Shown: one piece after another, positions 8,252 through 15,931 of the stretch
Position numbering within the stretch: position 1 is the first letter of the stretch
Layout: every line of letters begins with the position of its first letter
DNA from: a virus
Length of the DNA stretch: 30,355 bases
Direction: 5' to 3' (one strand)
Virus record (IMG/VR): IMGVR_UViG_3300033994_000555
Coordinates: 1 to 30,355 of that record
The notes under the pieces: generated by a model
What the model was told of the DNA's origin: nothing
Databases searched by the model: none
What the model saw: the letters and a program-made list of their open reading frames with translations, nothing else
Program-made: the position numbers and the translations under genes

Positions 8252-8686
8252 ATGGCTGTTCTTGCACTCACAGATGCAGTCATCACCATTGCTGGTGTGG
8301 CTGTACAAAGTAAAGCCAACAGCATCACATTGAATTATGAAGTTGATTCAATTGAAGTAACCAGTTTTGATGGTTCTGGCGCACGCAAGTTTGCTGGTGG
8401 TTTGCAAAACAATTCACTTGAAGTTGCGCTAATGCAGGATTTCGCTGTGACAATTCCTGCTGGTTCACCATCAACAAGCGTGGAAGCGTTGATTTATCCA
8501 TTGGTAGGAACAACTACCACTGTGACCGTCAAAGCAACCAGCGCATCAACATCTGCAACAAACCCCCTATACACATTGAGTGGAACCTTCTTGGCTTCTC
8601 ATTCACCTGTTGCAGGCGGTGTGGGAGAGTTGGTGATGACATCACTTTCTTTCACTGGTGGAACACTGGTCAAGACAACAACCTAA
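8252..8686 (+). CDS. Major tail tube protein, copy 2 (paralogue)
   Basis: A 144-residue paralogue of the preceding gene. The N-termini share MAVLALTDA, and long stretches are near-identical (KANSITLNYEVDSIEVTSF, EVALMQDFAV, YPLVGTTTT, LASHSPVAGGVGELVMTSLS). It has about ten extra residues, mainly near FDGSGARKF and TIPAGSPSTS. Both copies keep the same domain, so neither looks broken. The TAGTCATGGCTG start context is duplicated too, suggesting tandem duplication of gene plus junction. One copy may be the main tube and the other a minor or alternative subunit. Confidence 0.85.
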   Translation: MAVLALTDAVITIAGVAVQSKANSITLNYEVDSIEVTSFDGSGARKFAGGLQNNSLEVALMQDFAVTIPAGSPSTSVEALIYPLVGTTTTVTVKATSASTSATNPLYTLSGTFLASHSPVAGGVGELVMTSLSFTGGTLVKTTT

Positions 8687-8707
8687 GCAAATAAGGACAG
8701 CATCAAA

Positions 8708-9001
8708 ATGAAAATGGAAATGCGAATCATCTTCAACGATGGTTCAACAAAAGACTGCACAGCAATCTTTGCGGATTTCGTAGCGTTTGAACGCACATGG
8801 AATCGCAGCGTCACAAAGTTTGAAACAGAACTGCGCTTGACAGACATTGCATGGCTTGCATGGAAAACCCAAATCAGGGTCAAGAACATTCAAGACCAGT
8901 TTGATATCTGGCTTGAAACTGTTGAAACAATTGATGTGGTTGCTGATGAAGTTCCTGATGCACCAGAAGAAGTTGTGACAAAGCAAGTCCCTTTGGACTA
9001 G
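8708..9001 (+). CDS. Tail assembly chaperone, short form (gpG-like)
   Basis: A 97-residue protein between tail tube and tape measure genes, with the gpG-type pattern FADFVAFERTWNRS then LTDIAWLAWKTQIR and FDIWLETVETIDVV. In siphophages this chaperone binds the tape measure during tail assembly. The sequence just before the stop holds CCCTTTG (8989-8995) in the correct phase for -1 slippage, producing a longer G-T type product through the next ORF. The acidic C-terminal tail just before the slip site is also typical. Confidence 0.85.
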   Translation: MKMEMRIIFNDGSTKDCTAIFADFVAFERTWNRSVTKFETELRLTDIAWLAWKTQIRVKNIQDQFDIWLETVETIDVVADEVPDAPEEVVTKQVPLD

Positions 9002-9141
9002 AAAGCACATATGGAAGATTCATCACTGTGTGTGTTGAATCTGGCATTGCACCATCTGTGCTAATTCAAGAAGATGAACGCGACATTCACGCCATGCATG
9101 ACTACATCATGTGGCGTAGAAAGAGTACGCAACAACAGTAA
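8995..9141 (+). CDS. -1 frameshift extension of the tail chaperone (gpT-like)
   Basis: The -1 frame is open from the slip site to TAA at 9139-9141, adding 48 residues (starting GLESTYGRFITVCVES and ending HDYIMWRRKSTQQQ) to the 96 residues before the shift, for a 144-residue fusion. The region has no start codon near its beginning, fills an otherwise unexplained 150-nt gap before the next gene, and the heptamer C CCT TTG fits the X XXY YYZ rule in phase. Seen: the heptamer and the open frame. Known: such frameshifts are conserved in tail chaperones. Not shown: actual frameshifting. Confidence 0.8.
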   Translation, partial: GLESTYGRFITVCVESGIAPSVLIQEDERDIHAMHDYIMWRRKSTQQQ

Positions 9142-9150
9142 GGTATTGAC

Positions 9151-9795
9151 ATGGCTGAAGTGACCAACAATCTGGTGCATGGTGTCGCACCAGTGTTGCA
9201 AGCCTTGCGTCAGTTAGAGCCTGAAACCTACAAAATCATTGTTGCCGATTTGAAAAACAACACCAATGATTTGCGTCTTGCTGTTGCAAACGATTTCCCC
9301 GATAAGCCTTGGAAGTCATCAACTGGCAATATCAATTGGGTCAAGTATGGTCGTACCAAGCGTGGTCGCAAGATGAATGACACTGCTGGTGCTGACTTCC
9401 CTAGGTGGGATAGCAAGAAGGTGAAGCGTGGTGTCACTGTTCAGGTTGGTGGTCGCAAGGTAAGACGCACCAATTCATATCCGATTTTGCGTATCAAACA
9501 ATCTGATGCTGCTGGCTCTGTGTTTGACTTGGCAAAGAACCAGCGTGGCTCTGGCAGTGTCGGTCAGCAGTTTGTTAGGAACCTGAATGCAACTGGCACA
9601 CCATCGCGTGTGATGTGGAAATCAACCAAGAAGAACTATCCACTGGTAGAAAACAAAGTGATGCGAATTGTTGACAACATCGGCAAGCGTTTCACAGTGC
9701 AGATTGCCAATGAAACAGAGAAGCGCAACAAGCAATCAATTCAGGCTTCTGGTCAGATTCGTAACGCATTGGGCAGATTCGGAAAGGCTCTCTAG
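9151..9795 (+). CDS. Basic tail protein, HK97 gp10-like
   Basis: A 214-residue, strongly Lys/Arg-rich protein between chaperone and tape measure. The N-terminal helix VLQALRQLEPETYKIIVADL resembles HK97 gp10-type proteins, and YPILRIKQSDAAGSVFDLA with FVRNLNATGTPSRVMW recurs in actinophage tail-region proteins. A role in the tail or at the head-tail joint is likely from position. The family link is moderate, because gp10-like genes usually lie before the tail tube rather than after the chaperone. Confidence 0.6.
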   Translation: MAEVTNNLVHGVAPVLQALRQLEPETYKIIVADLKNNTNDLRLAVANDFPDKPWKSSTGNINWVKYGRTKRGRKMNDTAGADFPRWDSKKVKRGVTVQVGGRKVRRTNSYPILRIKQSDAAGSVFDLAKNQRGSGSVGQQFVRNLNATGTPSRVMWKSTKKNYPLVENKVMRIVDNIGKRFTVQIANETEKRNKQSIQASGQIRNALGRFGKAL

Positions 9796-9797
9796 TC

Positions 9798-12245
9798 ATG
9801 GCTGTTGTAGTCCCAATCATAAGCACTTTTGATTCAAAAGGTGTCACGCGTGCTATTGCTGATTTCAAAAAACTGAACGGTGCAGGACAGAAAACCCAAT
9901 TTGCTCTTGGCAATCTGAACAAGGGTGCTGGTGTTCTTGGTGCGCAAATGGCAAAGTTTGGTGCAATCACTGCTGGTGTTGCTGGCGTTGTGGGTGGGTC
10001 ACTTGTCAAGGCTGCATATGAATCACAGAAGGTGATGAAGCAAACTGAAGCCATTGTTGCTGCCACTGGTGGTGCTGCTGGTTTGACAGCCAAACAGGTT
10101 TCTGATTTGTCTGAACAGTTATCAAATCAGACAGGCATTGATGATGAGTTGATTCAAACCAGCATGAACTTGTTGTTGACTTTCAAACAAGTACGCAATG
10201 AAGTTGGTGCAGGCAACGACATTTTCAACAGGGCTTCAATGGCTGCTTTGGATTTGGGCAATGTGTTTGGTTCTACTGATGCTGCTGCCAAGATGCTTGG
10301 CAAGGCTTTGTCAAACCCTGTGAAGGGTATCAATGCTCTTACGCGTGCTGGTGTGAACTTCAGTGACCAGCAGAAAGCACAAATCAAAACCCTTGTTGAT
10401 TCTGGCAAGTCTCTTGATGCGCAGAAGATTATTCTTGCTGAAGTTGAAGCGCAGGTTGGTGGTACTGCTATTGCCAGTATGACTGCGTTTGACCGTATGC
10501 GTGTTGCTATTGGAAACGCTGCTGAAGATTTGGGAAACATTCTGATTCCCTATGTAGAGAAGTTCTCGCAGTATGTGATTGACAATGTTGTACCTGTGGT
10601 TTCAGAGTTTTCTGACATTGTTGGGAAAAATGGTCTTGGTGCTGGCATCAAGTTCTTGTCTGGTGAGTTCTTCAAAGCCACAGCAAATATGGGTGCGTTT
10701 GGCAACATCATCTTGACTGTTACAGCAGCAATGGCTGCATTGCGTTTGGTGATGCTTGCTGCCACTGTCGCACAGGTTGCTTTCAATGTGGCGTTGTTTT
10801 CCAACCCAATCGGCATCGCAGTGGCTGCTGTGATTGCGTTTGGTGTTGCAATGGTTGCATTGGCTGTGAAGTTCAAAGTTGTGCGTGATGCGTTCAAAGA
10901 AGTGTTCAACTTCATCGTGTCTTATATGCAAATTCAAATCAACATTGCGTTGGGCATTGCAGAGTTTTTCATCAATAGGTTCATTGGCATGATTAATCTT
11001 CTGATTAAAGCGTGGAATGCAATTCCCTTCACAAGCAAGATTGATGAACTTCAGAAGGTAAATCTTGCACTTGATATCACTGGCGCAAAGATTGGTGGAT
11101 TGGGCAAGACTGCACAGACCAGTGCTGCACAGTTCAGAATGTTTGAATCAGGTACTGCACAGGTAGCAAAGTCTTTGAGTGGCAATGAAGGTGGTGCTGG
11201 TTCTGGTGGTCTTGGCAAGGCTGCTGAAACCGTTGCAGACAAGTTCAAGAAGTTTGCTGAATCTGCAAGGCAGGTCACATCAGACCAGAAGAACTTGCGT
11301 TCTGCGCTGAAAAATACTGCTGATGCACAAAAGACTTTGCAGACCGCCACAGACAAGGTTGCTGATGCACAAGCCAAACTGAACCGCATTGCTAGTGGTT
11401 ATGGTGCTGGTAGTGCTGAAGCGTCTGCTGCACAAACTGAATTGACACAGGCACAGCGAGAAGCAAGGCAGGCTGGCTTTGATTTGACTAAGGCAACCTT
11501 TGCTGTCACTGACGCTGAAACAGCGTTGACCACTGCTAGAGAAGGTGGGAATGCGCGTGAGATAACTGAAGCAGAAATTGCTTTGGAAGAAGCACGAATG
11601 GCTCTGACTGAAGCACAAGAAGCAGTTACTGAATCAACAAAGGCTGTGACAACAGCGCAAGAGAATCTGAATGAGATTGTCAGTGGTGCTGCTACTACTA
11701 GCGATACATACAAGACTGCATTGCAACAGTTGGTTGAAGCGCAAGACGCAGAAGTAGAAGCCATTGACAGGGTGCGTGACGCTAAAGAACGCGAGATTGA
11801 AACAACACGCAATCTTGCTAAGGCTGAAATCTTGTTGCGTAAGGCAAAAGGCAAATTGACTAAGAAGCAACGCGCAGCAGCAGACAGGTTGCTTGGCGAA
11901 TTGAACGCACCTGTGACTGTCTCTGCACCTGCTGCTAGTGGCTCTATGCCTGATTTCGCCAACATTGATTTCTCTGCTATTGACTTTTCAGGGTTCAGCG
12001 TTGGTGGTCTTGCCACGCTTAGTCAGGGTGGCATTGTGACCCGTCCAACATTCAGTCTGATAGGCGAGGGTGGGGAACCAGAAGCCGTCATACCTTTGTC
12101 AAAGTTGGGTGGCATGGGTGGTGGCGATGTGTACAACATCACCATCAACAGCAAGATTGCAGATGCCAGTTTGCCTGATGTCATCGTTGGTGAGTTGCGC
12201 AAGTTCAATCGCCGTTCTGGTGCAATCAACATTCAGGTTGCGTAA
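9798..12245 (+). CDS. Tape measure protein
   Basis: At 815 residues the largest protein here; it sets tail length and is ejected into the host envelope. Residues about 20-270 contain the conserved tape measure domain (ESQKVMKQTEAIVAATGGAA, LGKALSNPVKGINALTRAGV, AFDRMRVAIGNAAEDLG). A long hydrophobic stretch follows (about 300-415, with several candidate membrane helices such as PIGIAVAAVIAFGVAMVALA), then an Ala/Thr/Glu-rich coiled coil (about 470-690) and a C-terminal domain with LSQGGIVTRPTFSLIGEGG and EAVIPLSKLGG, typical of tape measure C-termini. Start context TAGTCATGGCTG, 2 nt after the previous stop. Confidence 0.95.
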   Translation: MAVVVPIISTFDSKGVTRAIADFKKLNGAGQKTQFALGNLNKGAGVLGAQMAKFGAITAGVAGVVGGSLVKAAYESQKVMKQTEAIVAATGGAAGLTAKQVSDLSEQLSNQTGIDDELIQTSMNLLLTFKQVRNEVGAGNDIFNRASMAALDLGNVFGSTDAAAKMLGKALSNPVKGINALTRAGVNFSDQQKAQIKTLVDSGKSLDAQKIILAEVEAQVGGTAIASMTAFDRMRVAIGNAAEDLGNILIPYVEKFSQYVIDNVVPVVSEFSDIVGKNGLGAGIKFLSGEFFKATANMGAFGNIILTVTAAMAALRLVMLAATVAQVAFNVALFSNPIGIAVAAVIAFGVAMVALAVKFKVVRDAFKEVFNFIVSYMQIQINIALGIAEFFINRFIGMINLLIKAWNAIPFTSKIDELQKVNLALDITGAKIGGLGKTAQTSAAQFRMFESGTAQVAKSLSGNEGGAGSGGLGKAAETVADKFKKFAESARQVTSDQKNLRSALKNTADAQKTLQTATDKVADAQAKLNRIASGYGAGSAEASAAQTELTQAQREARQAGFDLTKATFAVTDAETALTTAREGGNAREITEAEIALEEARMALTEAQEAVTESTKAVTTAQENLNEIVSGAATTSDTYKTALQQLVEAQDAEVEAIDRVRDAKEREIETTRNLAKAEILLRKAKGKLTKKQRAAADRLLGELNAPVTVSAPAASGSMPDFANIDFSAIDFSGFSVGGLATLSQGGIVTRPTFSLIGEGGEPEAVIPLSKLGGMGGGDVYNITINSKIADASLPDVIVGELRKFNRRSGAINIQVA

Positions 12246-13042
12246 TGGCTTTATCTGATTTGGGTTCATACAAGATAGAACTTGACGCAGGGTTCTATCA
12301 AGATGTCTTTACTCTTGATGATGATGACCTAGGCATTCTTGATGAAGATTTTCTTGATGGCAGCACAACCTTCTTTGATGTCACGCAGTATGTGGTGAAT
12401 GTTCAAATCAAGCGTGGCAGGACAAGTCAAGACGCACAGTTTGGTGCTGGTACTTGCACGATAATTGTTGATGATTTGCTTGGTCAGGACAAGTTCAATG
12501 TGGCTAATACCGCAAGCCCGTATTGGAACACAGAGCGTGGCAGGTTGGGCTTTGAGCCACGCAGAAAGGTGCGCATCAGTCGCAATGGGCAGTATCTGTT
12601 CAATGGTTTGATTCAGTCTTATGACACACAGTTTGATTTGGACAACCACAACCTTGTGACGATTACTGCAACTGATGCGACTATCAACTTGACGACAACC
12701 AACATCACTGCGTTCACGCCACCAGCAGAAAAGTCTGGTGCGCGTGTTGACCGCATACTTGGTCTGCCAGAAATCCAATACCCCACTGACCCTGCACCCA
12801 TCATCGCTGAAGGTGTTGCAAACCTGTCAAGCATTGAAGTCAGTTCACAAACCCCACTGGCTTACTTCAACGCATTGATTGAATCAGCCGAACAGGGAAG
12901 GCTTTACATTGACCGCAACGGTGCGCTGGTGTGGGAAGCACGCACACCCAAAGCCACCACTGAATCACCAACGATTGCTTTCAGCGATGATGGTCTAGCA
13001 ACATCAATCACCTATCAATCACTAGAAGTAATCTATGAGTGA
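12245..13042 (+). CDS. Minor tail protein, N-terminal part of tail-tip hub
   Basis: A 265-residue protein following the tape measure. It contains DVTQYVVNVQIKRGRTSQDA and a strand-rich domain with WNTERGRLGFEPRRKVRISR and LFNGLIQSYD, features of actinophage minor tail or hub-like proteins. The C-terminus has YFNALIESAEQGRLYIDRNG and SITYQSLEVIYE. In related phages I recall such proteins continuing for about 170 more residues, matching the next ORF, which overlaps by 8 nt in the +1 frame. It therefore looks like half of a split gene. Confidence 0.8.
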   Translation: MALSDLGSYKIELDAGFYQDVFTLDDDDLGILDEDFLDGSTTFFDVTQYVVNVQIKRGRTSQDAQFGAGTCTIIVDDLLGQDKFNVANTASPYWNTERGRLGFEPRRKVRISRNGQYLFNGLIQSYDTQFDLDNHNLVTITATDATINLTTTNITAFTPPAEKSGARVDRILGLPEIQYPTDPAPIIAEGVANLSSIEVSSQTPLAYFNALIESAEQGRLYIDRNGALVWEARTPKATTESPTIAFSDDGLATSITYQSLEVIYE

Positions 13043-13574
13043 TGTAGCGCGTTCTAGTTCCATTCGCCCTGATTCGCTGGTGAATTATGTGGACATCATC
13101 GTTATTGCTAACCCTTCTGAACCTTCACCCACATTGCAGGTTGTGCAGGACACCAATTCACAAGACATCTATGGCTTGCAGGGTGTGTCTCTTGAATCAC
13201 CATTGGCAACGAATGCTGATGCTGAACTGCTTGCTGACTATCTGATTAGACCTGACCCTAACTATTGGTTCACTGGTTTGGGTTTGAATATGTACCGCCT
13301 AACAGATGCACAACGCTTATCAGTAAGCCAGATTGATATTGGTTCATTTGTGTCTGTCACCAAGTCATTCAAATACGGAACGCCACCAGTGGTCACCAAG
13401 AATCTTTATGTTGAAGGAATTGAACACACACTGACACCATCAGTTCACACAATCAATTTGTATTTCTCACCTGTTGGTTTCTACCAAGAATGGCAAGAAG
13501 TAACAGCAGAACTGACATGGGAGAACGCACCAATTGGTGTGTCATGGACTAATCTTATTTGGACACAACTTTAG
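13035..13574 (+). CDS. Minor tail protein, C-terminal part of split hub
   Basis: A 179-residue product whose start (ATGAGTGA) overlaps the upstream gene. It carries NYVDIIVIANPSEPSP, NSQDIYGLQGVSLESPLATN, ISQIDIGSFV-type strands and a closing FSPVGFYQEWQ with LTWENAPIGVSWTNLIW, which I recognise as the end of longer actinophage minor tail proteins. It could be translated separately by coupling, or joined to the preceding ORF by a +1 frameshift at GAG TGA; a sequencing indel could also explain the split. Both ORFs are otherwise intact. Confidence 0.75.
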   Translation: MSDVARSSSIRPDSLVNYVDIIVIANPSEPSPTLQVVQDTNSQDIYGLQGVSLESPLATNADAELLADYLIRPDPNYWFTGLGLNMYRLTDAQRLSVSQIDIGSFVSVTKSFKYGTPPVVTKNLYVEGIEHTLTPSVHTINLYFSPVGFYQEWQEVTAELTWENAPIGVSWTNLIWTQL

Positions 13575-13580
13575 GAAACA

Positions 13581-14687
13581 ATGGGAACAACACCAAACTT
13601 TGCAATTCCATATCCTGAACCCACAGATTTTGTGGCTGATGGTGCTACGCAAATGGAGAACCTTGCTGAACGCTCTGACCTAGCCTTGTTTGCTTTGGGC
13701 ATGGGTCGCAATCGTCTCATCAATGGTGATATGCGTGTGTCGCAGCGTGGCACTTCTTTCACTGCTGGCGCAAACAATGACGACACCTACACCCTTGATA
13801 GGTGGACTTTATTATCTGATGGCAATGACATAGTTGATGTAACGCAAGCCAATGTTGCACCCACTGCTGGTCTGTTCAGTATCGGTCTTGATGTTGAAAC
13901 AGTGAACAAGAAGTTTGGAATCATTCAAATCATTGAGCAGCGCAACATTGTTGGAATGTTCAACCAGCCTGTCACCCTTTCGTTCAGCGCACGCACCAGT
14001 GGTTCTAGCATTGGTAATTTGAAGGCTGTGATTCTTTCGTGGAACAGCACTGCTGACACGGTGACTTCTGATGTTGTTTCTGCGTGGGGTGCTGATGGTG
14101 TCACACCAACTTTTGCAGCGAATTGGACAGCAGAGAACACACCACAGAACCTTGCCCCATCAAACACATGGACTAGATACAGCATCACAGCCACGCTTGA
14201 CACAGCCAGCACAAACAATGTTGCAGTGTTTATCTGGTGCGATGACATGACTACAACGCTTGGTGATTTCTTGTACATCACTGATGTGCAGTTGGAAGTT
14301 GGGTCACTGGCTACACCGTTTGAACGCAAAACAATGTCTGAATTGTTTTTAGATTGTCAGCGTTACTACTTCATGATTACTGCTAGAAAAGCGTCAGACC
14401 AACCTATTAGTGATGGGCATTGGTATAATGTCAACTCTTTTTGGATGACGATTAGATTTCCCGTACCTATGAGGATAGAACCAACTTCATTCACACTAGA
14501 CAGTGGCACATATGGTGTGTACACGGCTGCTAATTTGTACTCTGTTTCTACTTCTAGCCAATATCAAGCCAACTCAACAGGTGCAATTGTGAACTTCACA
14601 ACAACATCATCACCAACGCTTGGCTATGGTGGATTCGCAATTGTCAATTCATTGGATAAAGGGTTGAGATGGAGTGCAGAACTATGA
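13581..14687 (+). CDS. Tail fibre / receptor-binding protein
   Basis: A 368-residue protein with an N-terminal attachment segment (TTPNFAIPYPEPTDFVADGA) and then a carbohydrate-binding-like beta-sandwich: NRLINGDMRVSQRGTSFTAG, YTLDRWTLLSDGND, and the closing DVQLEVGSLATPFERK with SELFLDCQRYYF. This NRxxNGDMxVxQRG ... LExGxxATPFE arrangement is common in phage tail fibres and side proteins. The C-terminal 100 residues are a variable domain, probably for receptor contact. It lies after the tail tip and its stop overlaps a small gene (ATGA). Confidence 0.85.
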   Translation: MGTTPNFAIPYPEPTDFVADGATQMENLAERSDLALFALGMGRNRLINGDMRVSQRGTSFTAGANNDDTYTLDRWTLLSDGNDIVDVTQANVAPTAGLFSIGLDVETVNKKFGIIQIIEQRNIVGMFNQPVTLSFSARTSGSSIGNLKAVILSWNSTADTVTSDVVSAWGADGVTPTFAANWTAENTPQNLAPSNTWTRYSITATLDTASTNNVAVFIWCDDMTTTLGDFLYITDVQLEVGSLATPFERKTMSELFLDCQRYYFMITARKASDQPISDGHWYNVNSFWMTIRFPVPMRIEPTSFTLDSGTYGVYTAANLYSVSTSSQYQANSTGAIVNFTTTSSPTLGYGGFAIVNSLDKGLRWSAEL

Positions 14688-14863
14688 AGATTCGTTATTG
14701 GATTCAAGATGACCGCATTCACTTTTCAAGCGAAACATCAAGCGGAACATTCACAGCAAACGACACTGAAGGCTTGTACGCCAACTATCAACAGTGGCTT
14801 GCAGATGGCAACACACCTGAAGAATGGCAATCAAACATTGTTCAACCTGAAAGCGAGAACTAG
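14684..14863 (+). CDS. Small fibre-associated protein
   Basis: A 59-residue acidic protein starting at the ATG that overlaps the fibre stop (ATGA). The product begins MKIRYWIQDDRIHFSSETSS and ends with YQQWLADGNTPEEWQ, a WxxxGNTPE motif found at the ends of many tail fibre or fibre-assembly proteins. Function in fibre assembly or attachment is inferred from position and motif. An earlier in-frame ATG at 14669 would add five residues and is less likely, given the coupled overlap. Confidence 0.65.
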   Translation: MKIRYWIQDDRIHFSSETSSGTFTANDTEGLYANYQQWLADGNTPEEWQSNIVQPESEN

Positions 14864-14865
14864 TC

Positions 14866-15606
14866 ATGGCTGGTGCTGGTGCAAAGAAGTTCCCTGCGTT
14901 TAGCAAACTCTCATCTGATGATGTGAACAACTATCTAGCAGACCAAGTAATTATGCGTTTTGCTACTACGACAGCCCGTGACGCAGCGTTTGGTGGTGCT
15001 GGTGAACCAACACTTGCTGAAGGTATGAATTGCTACATTGATGACTTGAATGTATTGCAGACCTATGACGGTAGCAATTGGGTTACAACAACAGCATTGC
15101 AAACAACAGCAAATGTTTCTAGTGGTCTTGTTTATATAGCAAGTGGCACACTCTCTCTAGACCCTACCCCTGTCAATGTCACTGGTGTATTCAGCAGCAC
15201 ATATAAACAGTACAGACTTCTTCTGAACTGCACTTTCCGTGATAGAACTAATCGTCTTGAAATGCGGTACATAGTTGGGACAACGCCAACCATAACTAAC
15301 TACTACCAGTCAGGAATTGGTGCAGACTTTGCTGCTGATACAACACTGTATTATCAGCGTTCAAATAATGACCCTTTGTTCTATGGTATTGCTTCAGCAA
15401 GTATGACGGCGTTATCTTTTGACATTTACAACCCAAACAAAGAAGCCTTTACTATGCACACAGGAACAATCTTGAACGCTAACTTTTCGTTTCCATACAT
15501 CGTGGGCGGTGCGAACAGAACAACTAATCAATTCACAGGTTTTCAGTTGTTTACAAACTCTGGTGCTGCAACTGTTGAATATCAAGTCTTTGGGTATAGG
15601 AACTAA
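14866..15606 (+). CDS. Minor tail / second fibre protein
   Basis: A 246-residue protein. Residues 1-80 hold a recurring actinophage tail module: KKFPAFSKLSSDDVNNYLAD, then FATTTARDAAFGGAGEPTLA and DLNVLQTYDGSNWVT. The remainder is beta-rich with aromatic residues (YKQYRLLLNCTFRDRTNRLE, YQVFGYRN), resembling a receptor-binding jelly roll. Starts 2 nt after the previous stop in the TAGTCATGGCTG context. Probably part of the adsorption apparatus; the exact role is unknown. Confidence 0.75.
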   Translation: MAGAGAKKFPAFSKLSSDDVNNYLADQVIMRFATTTARDAAFGGAGEPTLAEGMNCYIDDLNVLQTYDGSNWVTTTALQTTANVSSGLVYIASGTLSLDPTPVNVTGVFSSTYKQYRLLLNCTFRDRTNRLEMRYIVGTTPTITNYYQSGIGADFAADTTLYYQRSNNDPLFYGIASASMTALSFDIYNPNKEAFTMHTGTILNANFSFPYIVGGANRTTNQFTGFQLFTNSGAATVEYQVFGYRN

Positions 15607-15608
15607 CA

Positions 15609-15737
15609 ATGTCAACACAAAAACAATTCGTTCATGACTGGTCAACAGGGTCATTGCGTGTGTATGAGATAGATGCTGAAACAATAGTTGCTACCGAACC
15701 ACCAACTGCTGAACCTGAAAAAGAGTTGCCTGCATAA
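15609..15737 (+). CDS. 42-residue protein, unknown
   Basis: The short ORF from ATG 15609 (2 nt after the previous stop) encodes MSTQKQFVHDWSTGSLRVYE followed by an acidic Pro/Glu-rich tail. Its TAA overlaps the next ATG (TAATG), and it exactly fills the gap, which supports translation. Unknown function; co-transcription suggests a tail or lysis accessory. No membrane segment. Confidence 0.6.
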   Translation: MSTQKQFVHDWSTGSLRVYEIDAETIVATEPPTAEPEKELPA

Positions 15738-15931
15738 TGCCTACTGAAGTTGTGGTTGCGTTGATTGGTGCATCGGTCACTTTGATTGTGACGCTGCTTG
15801 AATTGTCACGCCGACAGAACAACAAAGACCACGCAAGCAACGCAGAAAAACTAGACCGCATTGCAGAAAAGATAGACACTGTTGACAGCAGATTAGGCAA
15901 TCACATTGAATGGCACGCACACAAAGACTGA
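15737..15931 (+). CDS. Small membrane protein with coiled coil (holin-like)
   Basis: A 64-residue protein with an N-terminal membrane helix (VVVALIGASVTLIVTLLEL) followed by a charged coiled-coil tail ending VDSRLGNHIEWHAHKD. This architecture occurs in small phage membrane proteins encoded near lysis genes and sometimes called holin or antiholin. Its end overlaps the next gene by 22 nt in another frame. Holin function is possible but unproven; two other small membrane proteins lie downstream. Confidence 0.65.
   Translation: MPTEVVVALIGASVTLIVTLLELSRRQNNKDHASNAEKLDRIAEKIDTVDSRLGNHIEWHAHKD

Noticed and set aside
11399-12016. 205-residue minus-strand ORF opposite the tape measure
   Set aside because: Antisense of the repetitive Ala/Thr/Glu coiled-coil region; low complexity, no ribosome site, no family resemblance.
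15412-15684. 90-residue minus-strand ORF opposite the second fibre gene
   Set aside because: Shadow frame with no start signal inside a solid late plus-strand operon.
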